Made by a program: the position numbers and the translations under genes. Positions 34,921 through 43,836 of a stretch of 64,000 nucleotides of DNA are shown here, one piece after another (positions within the stretch are counted from its first letter, which is position 1; each line of letters begins with the position of its first letter). Origin of the DNA: Austwickia sp. Lineage in GTDB: Bacteria > Actinomycetota > Actinomycetes > Actinomycetales > Dermatophilaceae. Below the pieces are notes generated by a model. The model was given only the letters and a program-made list of their open reading frames with translations. It searched no databases and had not been told where the DNA came from. The stretch is taken from positions 2,604,001 to 2,668,000 of the forward strand of contig CP064985.1 in assembly GCA_016699675.1 (NCBI GenBank), read 5' to 3'.

Positions 34921-36582
34921 ATGGCCGAGCAGATCCCCGCCCACCTCTCCTACGACCGCGGCGACGCCGAGGCGCCTCTCCTGGAGGAGACCATCGGCGC
35001 GAACCTGGAGCGCACCGTGGCCGCGCACGGCGACCGCGAGGCCCTCGTCGAGGTGTGGTCGGGGCGGCGCTGGACCTGGGCCGACTTCGACCGGGACGTG
35101 AACCTGCTGGCCCGGGGCTTGATGGCGCGCGGCATCGAGGTCGGCGACCGGGTGGGGGTGTGGTCGCCGAACCGGGCGGAGTGGACGATCTTCCAGTACG
35201 CGCTGGCCAGGATCGGCGCCATCCTCGTCAACGTCAACCCGGCGTATCGGACCCACGAGCTGGAATACGTCGTGGAGCAGTCGGGAATGAAGGCGCTGCT
35301 GTCGGCGACGACGTACAAGAGCAGCGAATACCGCAAGATGGTCGAGATCGTCGCCCCCAAGATCGCCAGCCTGGAGCGGGTCGCGTTCTTCGACGACCCC
35401 TCCTACCAGCAGATTCTCGACGCGGCCGCGGAGGTCTCCGAGGAGGCGCTGCGTGAGCGGTCCGCCTCGCTGAAGGCCGAGGACCCGATCAACATCCAGT
35501 ACACCTCGGGCACGACCGGCTTCCCCAAGGGCGCCACGCTGAGCCACCGCAACATCCTCAACAACGGCTTCTTCGTCGGCGAGATGCTGCACTACACCGA
35601 GGCCGACCGGGTGTGCATCCCGGTGCCCTTCTACCACTGCTTCGGCATGGTCATGGGCAACCTCGCGTGCACCTCGCACGGCGCGACCATGGTGATCCCC
35701 GCCCCCACGTTCGACCCGGAGGCGACGATGGTGGCGGTGGCGCAGGAGCGGTGCACGAGCCTGTACGGCGTGCCGACGATGTTCATCGCCGAGTTGGGGC
35801 TGCCCGGATTCGCCGACTACGACCTGTCCAGCCTGCGCACCGGGATCATGGCGGGCTCGCCCTGCCCCATCGAGGTGATGAAGCGGGTCATCAACGAGAT
35901 GCACATGGGCGAGGTGGCGATCAACTACGGCATGACCGAGACCTCGCCGGTCTCGACCTCGACCCGCCGGGACGACGACCTGCGGCTGCGCACCGAGACC
36001 GTCGGCCGGGTCATGCCGCACCTGGAGATCAAGGTCGTCGACCCGGCCACCGGCGAGCCCGTCGGGCGCGGCCAGACCGGCGAGTTCTGCACCAAGGGTT
36101 ACTCGGTGATGATCGGCTACTGGAACGACGTCGAGAAGACCCAGGAGGCCGTCGACGTCGACGGCTGGATGCACACCGGCGACCTGGCCGTCATGGACGA
36201 GAACGGCTACTGCTCGATCGTCGGCCGGATCAAGGACATGGTCATCCGCGGCGGCGAGAACATCTACCCGCGCGAGATCGAGGAGTTCCTCTACCTGCAC
36301 CCGGACGTCGCGGACGTGCAGGTCATCGGCGTGCCGGACGTGAAGTACGGCGAGGAGCTGATGGCCTGGATCATCGTGCGGGAGGGGCATCAGGCGCCCA
36401 CCCAGGACGACATCAAGGAGTTCTGCACGGGCAAGCTGGCGCACTACAAGGTGCCGCGCTACGTGCACGTGGTCGACAGCTTCCCGATGACCGTGACCGG
36501 CAAGATCCGCAAGATCGAGATGCGCGAGGAGGCCGTCCGGCTGCTGCACCTGGAGCAGGCGGCGGCGATCAAGCACGCCTGA
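34921..36582 (+). CDS. Acyl-CoA synthetase (AMP-forming, medium-chain fatty-acid type)
   Basis: 553 residues; GAAGGA precedes the ATG. ANL-superfamily motifs are complete: A3 P-loop YTSGTTGFPKGATLSH (about 195-210), A5 NYGMTETSPVS, A7 WMHTGDLAVMD, A8 hinge GRIKDMVIRGGENIYPREIE, and A10 TVTGKIRKIEMRE with the catalytic Lys. The substrate pocket of FadD/AcsF-like enzymes and the VPFYHCFGMVMG segment point to medium or long-chain acids. It makes acyl-CoA through an acyl-AMP intermediate for beta-oxidation or lipid synthesis. The gene stands alone and diverges from the XPB-associated gene. Confidence 0.93.
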   Translation: MAEQIPAHLSYDRGDAEAPLLEETIGANLERTVAAHGDREALVEVWSGRRWTWADFDRDVNLLARGLMARGIEVGDRVGVWSPNRAEWTIFQYALARIGAILVNVNPAYRTHELEYVVEQSGMKALLSATTYKSSEYRKMVEIVAPKIASLERVAFFDDPSYQQILDAAAEVSEEALRERSASLKAEDPINIQYTSGTTGFPKGATLSHRNILNNGFFVGEMLHYTEADRVCIPVPFYHCFGMVMGNLACTSHGATMVIPAPTFDPEATMVAVAQERCTSLYGVPTMFIAELGLPGFADYDLSSLRTGIMAGSPCPIEVMKRVINEMHMGEVAINYGMTETSPVSTSTRRDDDLRLRTETVGRVMPHLEIKVVDPATGEPVGRGQTGEFCTKGYSVMIGYWNDVEKTQEAVDVDGWMHTGDLAVMDENGYCSIVGRIKDMVIRGGENIYPREIEEFLYLHPDVADVQVIGVPDVKYGEELMAWIIVREGHQAPTQDDIKEFCTGKLAHYKVPRYVHVVDSFPMTVTGKIRKIEMREEAVRLLHLEQAAAIKHA

Positions 36583-36591
36583 GCGGGCACC

Positions 36592-38745
36592 TCACCCGGC
36601 GTACCGCGCCAGCTCCTGCCCCACCTGCTCGATCCCGCGCTTCGGGCGTTCGACGTGCTTGGCCGCGTTCCACTCGTCCCAGCCGATGTCGAAGCGCACC
36701 GTGCGCCCGTCGGCGACCAGGGTCGTCGTCACCTTGTCCACCACGGTGGCGACGGCTTTGCCGCCCCTGGGGGCGTAGGCGCTGCGGCTGGAGGGGTCGG
36801 CGAACAGCAGTAGCCCCCACGGCAGCCGCACCCGCAGCGTGGTCAGTCGGTCGCCGCGCTCGATCCGCCAGGTCGCGCGGCTGTCCCGCTCCGCCGCGTC
36901 CGGCTCCCAGCGTCCCTTGATCAGGTCACCGACGTCCTGCAGCTCGGGCGGCCGGTGAATGGTGGTCGTCGGCACGTCGTACGGCTTGTTCAGCGTCAGC
37001 CGGTGCAGCAGCCACCCGTCCTCGCGCGGCTTCGGGGCGGTCCCGGCGGGCAGGCCGTCGAGGGCGACCGGGTCGAGGTCGGCGCGGACGAGGCACTGCG
37101 CCGTACCGGCCTTCGCGTCCACCACCAGCGCCACGTCGTCGCGGCCCGCACCGGCGCCGGACGGCAGCCGCGCGCCGGTGCCAGGGAGGACGTCGAAACC
37201 GATCTCGTACGTCGGGGGCTCGCCGTCGGTCTCGATCGTCAGGTAGAGGTACGACGCGTCGTGGTCGAGGGCCACCGACCGTACGCCGTCGCGGGCCTCG
37301 TGCACGACCCGCCGCCCCACCGGCACCGGATCGCTCGCGATCAGCCCGAACCACTGCTCGTTGGTGAGCACGTCGTGCCACAGGGCCCGCCGGTCCGGGG
37401 CGACGGCCGCGTGCCGGGGCAGCGTGTTCCAGGTGAACTTGAACCACTCGTCGGCCCAACCGAACAGCAGGGCCCCGGCCAGGCCGGCGTCCGCCACCAG
37501 GTGCACCATCTCGGCGTTCATCCGCATCTGCTCGGCCTCGTCGTGGTGGCCCTGGTCGCGGCCGAGGGTGCCGATGTGTGCCGAGCCGAGCGAACCCGGT
37601 ACGCCGAGCTCGGTGATCATCAGCGGCATCCCCGCGTGGTGCGCCTTGAGGTCGAGCAGGTAGGCCCGGTAGGGGTCGGCGGTCGAGGTGTAGCTCGGCT
37701 GCAGCCGCTGGAAGTCGGGGTAGTAGGGGTAGGCGTGGTACGACGCGAACGTGCCGGCCGGCCAGCTCGCGGTGGGCCGCACATGATTGGCGTCGACCGA
37801 GAGCTGGTCCTCGCGCTCCAGCGGCTCCTGCGGGTGCTTCAGCGGGTCGGCGGTCGGCCAGTTGACCAGCGCGATCGGCACGCAGCAGCCGGCGGCCGCC
37901 TCGGCGGTGGCCAGCTCGTCCATGCGCGCGGCGATCCAGCGCTCGGTGGGGGAGGCCTCCGGGGTGGTTGCGAAGTAGCGGCCCCGCACCGCCGGTCGGC
38001 CGGCGTTGGTCTTGTCGCTCGCGGTCGCCGCGACGGGGTCCCACTCGACGCCGACCAGCCAGGCCGCGGTCCAGGGGGAGACGTCCGCCGTCCAGACCCC
38101 GCTCGCCCGCCCCGGCGTACGGTCCCGGCGCAGCCTCCCGTGCACCGCCGCGCTCGCGTCGCGGACCTCCGCGATCATCGCCTGGGTGGGGCCGTCGGCG
38201 AACAGGTCAGCCGACTCGAGGTAGCTCTCGTCCGGCAGGTAGATCCCGTGCACGAGGTAGATCGGGTCGTCGGCGTGCGCCTCGTTGTAGGCCTTGAGCT
38301 CGGTGTAGAACGCCGGCGGATGGATCGTGTAGATGCGCAGCACCCGCACGCCCCGCGCCCGCATCATCGGGAACCAGCGGCGGTAGTCCTCAGCGGTCAT
38401 GGCGAGTTCGCCGGGCTGGTGGCCGGGGGTGGTGCTGCCGAGGTTGACCCCGCCCCAGAAGTCCAGGTCGCCTCCGGTGGTGTGCAGCAGTAGGCGCTCG
38501 CCGTCCTGCTGGGCGAGCATCGCCAGGCCGCCGGCCGTGCGGCCCGGCTTCGGCGCGCGCGGGCCCTTGGCGACCTCGCGACGGCTCGGCGGGAGCGGCG
38601 GCCAGGACGTCGTACCGGCGGCGCCGGGGGAGGCGCCGGGGTCGGTCGTGCCGGCCCCGAAGGGCGAGCACGCGGCCGCCCCGAGCAGCAGGCCGGCGCC
38701 CGCGCCGAGGCGCAGGACATGACGACGGGACAGGGATGCGGGCAC
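36592..38745 (-). CDS. Tat-exported lipoprotein, putative clan GH-A glycoside hydrolase
   Basis: 717 residues from GTG at 38745 with GAGGAG six bases upstream; the longer frame to 39270 is a read-through. The N-terminus has a twin-arginine signal, SLSRRHVLRLGAGAG, and a lipobox ending AAAC. The catalytic part starts GGVNLGSTTPGHQPGELAM and continues with a TIM barrel like GH2/GH5 enzymes (VRVLRIYTIHPPAF, FASYHAYPYYPDF). MITELGVPG carries the expected nucleophile Glu and LFGWADEWFKFTWN the substrate platform. A beta-sandwich C-terminus follows (DASYLYLTIETDGEPPTYEI). It probably works at the cell surface on an oligosaccharide; the sugar is unknown. Confidence 0.83.
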   Translation of the reverse strand: MPASLSRRHVLRLGAGAGLLLGAAACSPFGAGTTDPGASPGAAGTTSWPPLPPSRREVAKGPRAPKPGRTAGGLAMLAQQDGERLLLHTTGGDLDFWGGVNLGSTTPGHQPGELAMTAEDYRRWFPMMRARGVRVLRIYTIHPPAFYTELKAYNEAHADDPIYLVHGIYLPDESYLESADLFADGPTQAMIAEVRDASAAVHGRLRRDRTPGRASGVWTADVSPWTAAWLVGVEWDPVAATASDKTNAGRPAVRGRYFATTPEASPTERWIAARMDELATAEAAAGCCVPIALVNWPTADPLKHPQEPLEREDQLSVDANHVRPTASWPAGTFASYHAYPYYPDFQRLQPSYTSTADPYRAYLLDLKAHHAGMPLMITELGVPGSLGSAHIGTLGRDQGHHDEAEQMRMNAEMVHLVADAGLAGALLFGWADEWFKFTWNTLPRHAAVAPDRRALWHDVLTNEQWFGLIASDPVPVGRRVVHEARDGVRSVALDHDASYLYLTIETDGEPPTYEIGFDVLPGTGARLPSGAGAGRDDVALVVDAKAGTAQCLVRADLDPVALDGLPAGTAPKPREDGWLLHRLTLNKPYDVPTTTIHRPPELQDVGDLIKGRWEPDAAERDSRATWRIERGDRLTTLRVRLPWGLLLFADPSSRSAYAPRGGKAVATVVDKVTTTLVADGRTVRFDIGWDEWNAAKHVERPKRGIEQVGQELARYAG

Positions 38746-38831
38746 GGGGTCTCCTCGCGAGCGGCGGGGTGCTCCCGGTCCTATCGGCAGAGAGGCTGTG
38801 CAACACCAGGATTCGTCAGAATGCCGATCCG

Positions 38832-39263
38832 CTACGTGAGAACGCCCACCGCCGCCAGCACCGCGAGAAGCGCCCCGACGAACGCCCAGAACTGCATCGG
38901 GATGAAGAAGAGCGTGTGGGCGTTGTGACCGCGTCCGGCCAGGGCGTCGGCTTCGGCGTTCGCGAGGTACTCGGCCTGGGCATGGGCTTCCTCGTACGAG
39001 GTGGGTGCGGCGTGCCCCGCGCGCAGATGGAACGTGCCCGCGTCGGCCATCGCATGGAGCTCGGCCGCCCGCGCTTCTCGATAGGCGGCCACTTTCGCCG
39101 CCGGGCCGGTCGCGTTCATCCGCTGCCCGACCGCCCAGCATGCCGCGGCCCCCACGAGCAAACCGAGCACCAGCCCGACCCGGCCACCGACGGCACTGCC
39201 GAGCCCGGCACCGGCGCCGAGAAAGAGCACCGCCAGAATTCCCCAGCCCCGCCAAATAACCAT
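38832..39263 (-). CDS. Small membrane protein, three TM segments
   Basis: 143 residues. Two membrane segments at the start (ILAVLFLGAGAGLGSAVGG, LVLGLLVGAAACWAVGQ) are followed by a cytoplasmic-type helix of about 60 residues rich in Ala, Glu and His (HAMADAGTFHLRAGHAAP) and a third TM at the end (FFIPMQFWAFVGALLAVLAA). I do not recognise the family. It is probably a stand-alone gene, 86 nt upstream of the Tat lipoprotein gene. Confidence 0.78.
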   Translation of the reverse strand: MVIWRGWGILAVLFLGAGAGLGSAVGGRVGLVLGLLVGAAACWAVGQRMNATGPAAKVAAYREARAAELHAMADAGTFHLRAGHAAPTSYEEAHAQAEYLANAEADALAGRGHNAHTLFFIPMQFWAFVGALLAVLAAVGVLT

Positions 39264-39298
39264 GACTCACTTTATCACTGCAGGTCAGAAGCCCGTGA

Positions 39299-39517
39299 CA
39301 TATTCCGAATGTCGCTCTCGCCGAGGGGAAAGGGCGCGCGAACCGAACGGCGTACGAGGCCAGCTACGTCGCGCTCGCCGAGCTGCTGGGCGCCCCCCTG
39401 GTCACACTGGATCGCCGCCTGGCCGGGGCTCCCGGGCTGCGCTGCCTCGTGCGGACGCCTCCGGGCTCGACGCCACAGGTCGCGCCGGGACGGCGTCGGG
39501 CGCCGGGGGATCGTTAA
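39299..39517 (+). pseudogene. Truncated VapC-like PIN-domain toxin relic
   Basis: The frame from 39299 has no start codon; a TGA lies directly upstream at 39296-39298. From about 39350 it reads TAYEASYVALAELLGAPLVT, then LDRRLAGAPGL, which is the C-terminal third of PIN-domain ribonucleases (the AxYVALAExLxAPLVTxDxRL signature with its fourth acidic residue). The first two thirds, holding three of the four acidic residues, and any antitoxin gene are missing. The stop at 39515-39517 overlaps the end of the convergent AlkD-like gene. Confidence 0.8.
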
Positions 39518-40206
39518 CGGAGGTGCTTGAGCGCCTCGCGGCGCGACAGCGGCGCCAGGCGCGGGCCGAGCCGGGCCACCTCGGCCCGGACCCAGTCCGG
39601 GTCGGTGCGGGCGTACTGCCGCAGCGCCCACCCGGTCGCCTTGCGCAGCCAGAACGAGGAATCGGCGACGTTCGCCTCGATCGCCGAGCGCAGGAAGTCG
39701 GTGTCGGTGTCCCGGCCGTGGCGCAGCTGGGCGAGCACGGCCGTACGTCGTAGCCACAGGTCCGGCCCCCGAGCCCAGTCGGCGAGGATCGGGGTCGCCG
39801 CCGCGCGATGGCCGGCGAGGACCCCGCCGACCAGGTGCGCGGCGATCTCGTCCACCACGTCCCACCACGCCCCGGTGACGACCAGGTGGCGGCAGAGGTC
39901 GAGGGAGGCCACGTCCTGCCAGGGGGCGGCCGCGCGATGCCGGGCCAGGGCGATGGCGACGTACCACTCCTCCCGATGCCCCGCGCCGTCCCAGAGCGCG
40001 CGCACCGTCGCCTCGTGACCGGCACGGCCGGGCGGGGCGTAGCCGCGCAGGATGGGCCGGGTGACGGAGCGGGTCAGGGGCAGGCCCAGCCCGTAGTAGG
40101 GCATCGCCGACTTCATGTAGCGCTGTTGCTCGGCCGCCTTCGCCGGGTCGGCGTGCGCCGCCAGCGCCGCGCGCAGGGCCTCGACGAGGGCCAGGTCGGC
40201 GGGCAC
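39514..40206 (-). CDS. DNA alkylation repair protein (AlkD-like, HEAT repeats)
   Basis: 230 residues from GTG at 40206, the usual size. Helical HEAT-like repeats are visible (RALWDGAGHREEWYVAIALA, WWDVVDEIAAHLVGG, DLWLRRTAVLAQLRH, FWLRKATGWALRQYARTDPD). The WWDVVD and LWLRR segments correspond to the AlkD DNA-binding and catalytic cleft with its Trp, Asp and Arg. AlkD removes N3- and N7-alkylated purines without flipping the base. Genes of this type are usually single, as here. It is convergent with the VapC relic. Confidence 0.88.
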   Translation of the reverse strand: MPADLALVEALRAALAAHADPAKAAEQQRYMKSAMPYYGLGLPLTRSVTRPILRGYAPPGRAGHEATVRALWDGAGHREEWYVAIALARHRAAAPWQDVASLDLCRHLVVTGAWWDVVDEIAAHLVGGVLAGHRAAATPILADWARGPDLWLRRTAVLAQLRHGRDTDTDFLRSAIEANVADSSFWLRKATGWALRQYARTDPDWVRAEVARLGPRLAPLSRREALKHLR

Positions 40207-40333
40207 GGCCCGAGGCTACCCCGACCGTACGTCGATTCACGTTCGGCGCCGACGCGAGGTTGCCGATAGCCTGGAACGTGCCGCCCGCATGGGCGAGGCA
40301 TCCGTGACGTGGCGAAAAGGTGTGATCGGCGAC

Positions 40334-40735
40334 GTGCCCACTGGCAAGGTGAAGTTCTTCGACGAAGGGAAGGGCTTCGGCTTCGTGTCCGACGACTCCG
40401 GCGGCGACGACGTCTTCGTCCCGGCGAAGTCGCTGCCCGAGGGGGTGGCCACACTCAAGCCGGGGACCAAGCTGGAATACAGCATCGCGGCGGGCAAGCG
40501 GGGCACCCAGGCGATGCAGGTCAAGGTCCTGGAGGCGCCGGTGTCGGTGGCCGCCGCGCAGCACGCCAAGCACCGCCGGTCCGCCGAGGAGATGACGGTC
40601 ATCACCGAGGACCTCATCAAGATGCTGGACCGCCTCAGCAACAGTTTCCGCCGCGGGCACTATCCCGACCGCAAGGAGGCCGAGAAGGTCGCCGCGGTGC
40701 TGCGCGCCGTGGCCGGACACCTCGACGGTGAGTGA
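40334..40735 (+). CDS. Cold-shock-domain protein with C-terminal extension (CspB-like)
   Basis: 133 residues from GTG at 40334, after AAAGG; the longer frame from 40289 lacks homology. The CSD covers residues 1-65: TGKVKFFDEGKGFGFVSDD holds RNP1 (KGFGFV) and DVFVPAKSL is an RNP2-like segment. A helical extension of about 65 residues follows (AKHRRSAEEMTVITEDLIKM), as in Mycobacterium CspB (about 135 residues). These RNA chaperones help translation or decay at low temperature. Six nt separate it from the DUF3027 gene, so both are in one transcript. Confidence 0.92.
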   Translation: MPTGKVKFFDEGKGFGFVSDDSGGDDVFVPAKSLPEGVATLKPGTKLEYSIAAGKRGTQAMQVKVLEAPVSVAAAQHAKHRRSAEEMTVITEDLIKMLDRLSNSFRRGHYPDRKEAEKVAAVLRAVAGHLDGE

Positions 40736-40741
40736 GCCGCG

Positions 40742-41491
40742 ATGGTGACCAAGCAGGACGCCGTACTGGCCGCGGCCGTCGATGACGCCCGCGCCGCTGC
40801 GGTGCAGATCGCGGAGCCGGGCACGGTCGGCGATCACCTCGGCGTGCGGATGGAGGGCGAGCGCCTCGCCACCCACCTGTTCGCCTGCACTGCGCCGGCG
40901 TACCGCGGCTGGACGTGGGCGGTCACCATCGCCCGGGTGCCGCGCGCCAAGCACGTGACGATCTGCGAGACCCACCTGGTGCCCGGGCAGGATGCGCTGC
41001 TGGCGCCCGCCTGGTTGCCGTACGCGCAGCGGCTCGCCCCCGGCGACCTGGGCGTCGGCGACGTGCTGCCGTTCATCGAGGAGGATCAGAACCTCGAACC
41101 GGGCTTCGAGGCCACCGGCGAGGAGGACGTCGACCGCATGGCGTTCTTCGAGCTCGGGCTCGGCAGGCCGCGGGTCCTGTCGGCGGAGGGCCGCGACAAG
41201 GCGGCGCAGCGGTGGTACGACGGCACGCACGGCCCGCACAGCGCCATCGCGGAGAAGGCACGGGAGCGCTGTACGTCGTGTGGCTACTACGTGCCGATGG
41301 CCGGCGCCCTGCGCGCCCTCTTCGGGGTGTGCGCCAATGCCTGGTCACCCAGCGATGGCCAGGTCGTGAGCCTAGACCACGGCTGTGGGGCGCACAGCGA
41401 GACCGACGTCACGCCGGCCCCGCCGGTGCCGGTGGGGCCGCCCATCGTCGACGAGATGACCTGGGACGTCCTGGCGGACGAGCCGGTCTGA
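40742..41491 (+). CDS. DUF3027 protein
   Basis: 249 residues. The DUF3027 order can be followed: KQDAVLAAAVDDARAAAVQI at the N-terminus, the aromatic GWTWAVTIARVPRAKHVTIC strand pair, LPFIEEDQNLEPGFE and a Cys-rich end (CTSCGYYVPMAG, GVCAN, DGQVVSLDHGCGAHSE). The paired Cys and His residues look like a zinc site. The function of the family is unknown. It is a conserved actinobacterial gene next to DUF2530 and a cold-shock protein, as in mycobacteria (Rv0882/Rv0883c, from memory). Confidence 0.9.
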   Translation: MVTKQDAVLAAAVDDARAAAVQIAEPGTVGDHLGVRMEGERLATHLFACTAPAYRGWTWAVTIARVPRAKHVTICETHLVPGQDALLAPAWLPYAQRLAPGDLGVGDVLPFIEEDQNLEPGFEATGEEDVDRMAFFELGLGRPRVLSAEGRDKAAQRWYDGTHGPHSAIAEKARERCTSCGYYVPMAGALRALFGVCANAWSPSDGQVVSLDHGCGAHSETDVTPAPPVPVGPPIVDEMTWDVLADEPV

Positions 41492-41522
41492 GCCCGTCCA
41501 GCGAGTCGGTCCAGCACGCGGT

Positions 41523-41765
41523 TCAGGCGTCGGCGGCGTTGCCGCGGCCGCGGCGCAGGTAGAGGTAGCCCAGCGCGCCCAGCACCAGCCCGGCCACGCA
41601 GCACCACGGCCACCACGAGCGGTCCCCGTTGTGCAGGTCGGGGACGACGAGCGTGACCAGCAGCCCGAGCGCCCACAGCGGCAGCAGCGAGCCCAGCACC
41701 CGGGTCGCCGGCCAGCGCAGGGGCTCCGGGTCCGGTCGCCACTCCCGAGAGGCCCGCGCGGTCAT
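41523..41765 (-). CDS. DUF2530 small membrane protein
   Basis: 80 residues from ATG at 41765 (a longer frame to 41813 is less likely). It has a short N-terminus MTARASREWRPDPEPLRWPA, then two membrane helices (LGSLLPLWALGLLVTLVV, WWPWCCVAGLVLGALGYLYL) and a basic tail RRGRG. This fits DUF2530, a small membrane family confined to actinobacteria. Function unknown. It is convergent with DUF3027, 31 nt away, and divergent from the MarR gene. Confidence 0.86.
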   Translation of the reverse strand: MTARASREWRPDPEPLRWPATRVLGSLLPLWALGLLVTLVVPDLHNGDRSWWPWCCVAGLVLGALGYLYLRRGRGNAADA

Positions 41766-41861
41766 GCCCTCAGCGTACGTCGCGCCGTCTCGCACCTCCG
41801 GTCGCGGGCTCAACCCCCGGCCCGATGCGCCTGTCGCGCAACGGGCTTGACGCCGCGGCAG

Positions 41862-41879
41862 AACAAGCCGCAGTTTGTT
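41862..41879. promoter_or_regulatory. Dyad upstream of marR-like gene, candidate operator
   Basis: The sequence AACAA-N8-TTGTT is palindromic at 14 of 18 positions. It lies 57 bp before the MarR-like start and in the divergent gap to DUF2530. MarR proteins usually repress their own promoters at such dyads. No experimental support. Confidence 0.4.
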
Positions 41880-41935
41880 AGCCTAGGTCAGGATTTCCAC
41901 GGCGACGTGAGTGTCGCGCGAAAGCAGGTGAGTTG

Positions 41936-42469
41936 ATGACCCCCGACCGCGAGGACGACCACGCCGCGTCGCCGCTGGACCACGCCGATCCCCGTGCGGC
42001 CGCCGCTGCGCCCGACCCGCTGGATCGCCCCTCGGAGACCGCGGGCGATCTCGATGAACTCGCGCGCCTCGGGCTCGATCTGCGGCTCGCCTGTCAGCGC
42101 ATCGCGCGCCGGGTGCGGTACGAGTCCACGCCGTTCTCGGTCGCCCCGCACCAGCTGGCGGTCCTGGCCCGGCTAGAGGACGGTCCGTTGCCGCCGGGGG
42201 AGATCGCCGACCTCGAACGGGTCAGCGCGCCGAGCATGACGCGCACGGTGAACCGGCTCGTCGACGCCGGCTACGCCGACCGCACCAAGCACCCCACGGA
42301 TGGTCGCGTCGTCCTGATCTGCCTGTCCGACACCGGGCGGGCTCTCATCGACGAGGCCCGACACCGCCAGGACCTGTGGGTGACCTCTCGGCTGCGTCAG
42401 CTCGGCGAGGAGGACCTGGCGACCGTCGCGGACGTCGTCCGCGTGCTCACCCGCGTCGCCGCCCTGTGA
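41936..42469 (+). CDS. MarR-family transcriptional regulator
   Basis: 177 residues from ATG at 41936, after AGGTGAG. A disordered acidic N-terminus of about 38 residues precedes the winged helix-turn-helix. The core is typical: QLAVLARLEDGPLPPGEIAD, the recognition-helix segment SAPSMTRTVNRLVDAG, and the wing RTKHPTDGRVVLICLS, followed by dimerisation helices. Its stop overlaps the next gene's GTG, so it is co-translated with an MFS exporter, the usual pairing of a repressor with its efflux pump. The same arrangement is found near Rv0880 of Mycobacterium tuberculosis (from memory). Confidence 0.93.
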   Translation: MTPDREDDHAASPLDHADPRAAAAAPDPLDRPSETAGDLDELARLGLDLRLACQRIARRVRYESTPFSVAPHQLAVLARLEDGPLPPGEIADLERVSAPSMTRTVNRLVDAGYADRTKHPTDGRVVLICLSDTGRALIDEARHRQDLWVTSRLRQLGEEDLATVADVVRVLTRVAAL

Positions 42470-43773
42470 GGGCAGGGCCGACCTTCTCCTCGCTGGCCGA
42501 GCGCAACTACCGGCTGTTCTTCGCCGGCGCCCTCGCCTCCAACGCGGGCACCTGGATGGCGCGCACGGCGCAGAGCTGGCTCGTGCTCGTCGAGCTGACC
42601 GAGCACTCCTCGAGCGCCCTGGGCTACGTCACCGCCGCCCAGTTCCTCCCCATGCTGGTGTTGGCCCCGTGGGCGGGCCTGATCGCGGACCGGTTTGCCA
42701 AGCGGCGCGTCCTGGTGGTCACCCAGTTGGGCATGGGGTTGATGCAGGGGCTGCTCGCCGTCCTCACGCTGGCCCACGTCGTCACGCTGCCGCAGGTCTA
42801 TGTCCTGTCGTTCCTCACCGGCGCGTTCGCCGCCGTCGACGCCCCGGCCCGGCAGGCCTTCGTGAGCGAAGTCGTCGGGCCGGACCTGCTGCCCAACGCC
42901 GTGGGGCTGAATTCCGCGAACTTCAACGCCGCCCGCCTCATCGGCCCCGCCCTCGCCGGGCTGCTCATCGCCGTCGTCGGCACCGGCTGGGTGTTGGCCA
43001 TCAACGCGCTCTCCTATGTGGCCATCATCGTGTCGCTGACCCGCATGGACCCACGGCGGCTCTTCCCCTCGCCCGCGGCCCGCGGGAAGGGTCAGATCCG
43101 GGAGGGCATCGCGTACGTCGCAGCCCGTGGCGACATCCTGCTCATCCTCGCGATCGTGTTTCTCCAGGGCACCTTCGGCATGAACTTCCAGATGACGACG
43201 GCGCTGATGGCCACGACGGTCTTCCACAAGGGGCCCGGGGAGTTCGGGCTGCTGGGCTCGATCATGGCGGTCGGATCCCTCACCGCCGCGCTCCTCGTGG
43301 CGCGGCGCCAGAACCCGCGCCTGCGGACCGTTCTCGTCGCGCTGGCCGCCTTCGCGGTCACCATGGTCGCTGCCGCGCTCGCCCCGACGTACGAGGCCTT
43401 CGCCGTCCTGCTCATCCCCGTCGGCCTGGCCGCGATGACGATCCTGCCGACCTGCAATTCCCTTGTGCAGCTGAGCGTGGAGCCGGAGATGCGCGGCCGG
43501 GTGATGGCGATCTACCTGGCCATCTTCATGGGTGGTACGCCGCTGGGGTCCCCGCTGCTCGGATGGATCGGCGACGCCTGGGGAGCCAGGTGGACCCTCC
43601 TGGTGGGGGCGGCGGCCGCGCTGCTCGCGCTGGCCGGTTCGCTGGGGTACCTCGTCGGCTACCGCGGCGTGCGGGTGCGCTACCGTCGCGGACAGAGTCC
43701 CCACCTCGTGGTGGCGGCCCGTCCGGCCCGACCGATCCCGCCGCCGGAGCCGTTGCCCGAGATCACCCAGTGA
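42466..43773 (+). CDS. MFS exporter (EntS/TetR-like, 12 TM)
   Basis: 435 residues from GTG at 42466 in a GTGA overlap with the regulator. It opens with SLAERNYRLFFAGALASNAG, the EntS-type N-terminus, and has 12 membrane segments. Motif A between TM2 and TM3 (GLIADRFAKRRVLVVTQ) and a motif at the midpoint (MRGRVMAIYLAIFMGGTPLG) are present. Members export siderophores, macrolides or other hydrophobic compounds. The regulator probably controls it. The hydrophilic C-terminal tail ends RPIPPPEPLPEITQ. Confidence 0.91.
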   Translation: MRAGPTFSSLAERNYRLFFAGALASNAGTWMARTAQSWLVLVELTEHSSSALGYVTAAQFLPMLVLAPWAGLIADRFAKRRVLVVTQLGMGLMQGLLAVLTLAHVVTLPQVYVLSFLTGAFAAVDAPARQAFVSEVVGPDLLPNAVGLNSANFNAARLIGPALAGLLIAVVGTGWVLAINALSYVAIIVSLTRMDPRRLFPSPAARGKGQIREGIAYVAARGDILLILAIVFLQGTFGMNFQMTTALMATTVFHKGPGEFGLLGSIMAVGSLTAALLVARRQNPRLRTVLVALAAFAVTMVAAALAPTYEAFAVLLIPVGLAAMTILPTCNSLVQLSVEPEMRGRVMAIYLAIFMGGTPLGSPLLGWIGDAWGARWTLLVGAAAALLALAGSLGYLVGYRGVRVRYRRGQSPHLVVAARPARPIPPPEPLPEITQ

Positions 43774-43836
43774 TACCTCGCGGCCCCGGGCCACGGCCCG
43801 CCCGCGGCGTATCAGTCGTTTCCGGAAGGACGTGTG

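Noticed and set aside
32353..36576. 1407-codon minus-strand frame
   Set aside because: The N-terminal 600 codons are antisense to the acyl-CoA ligase at 34921-36582; the XPB-associated protein starts near 34773.
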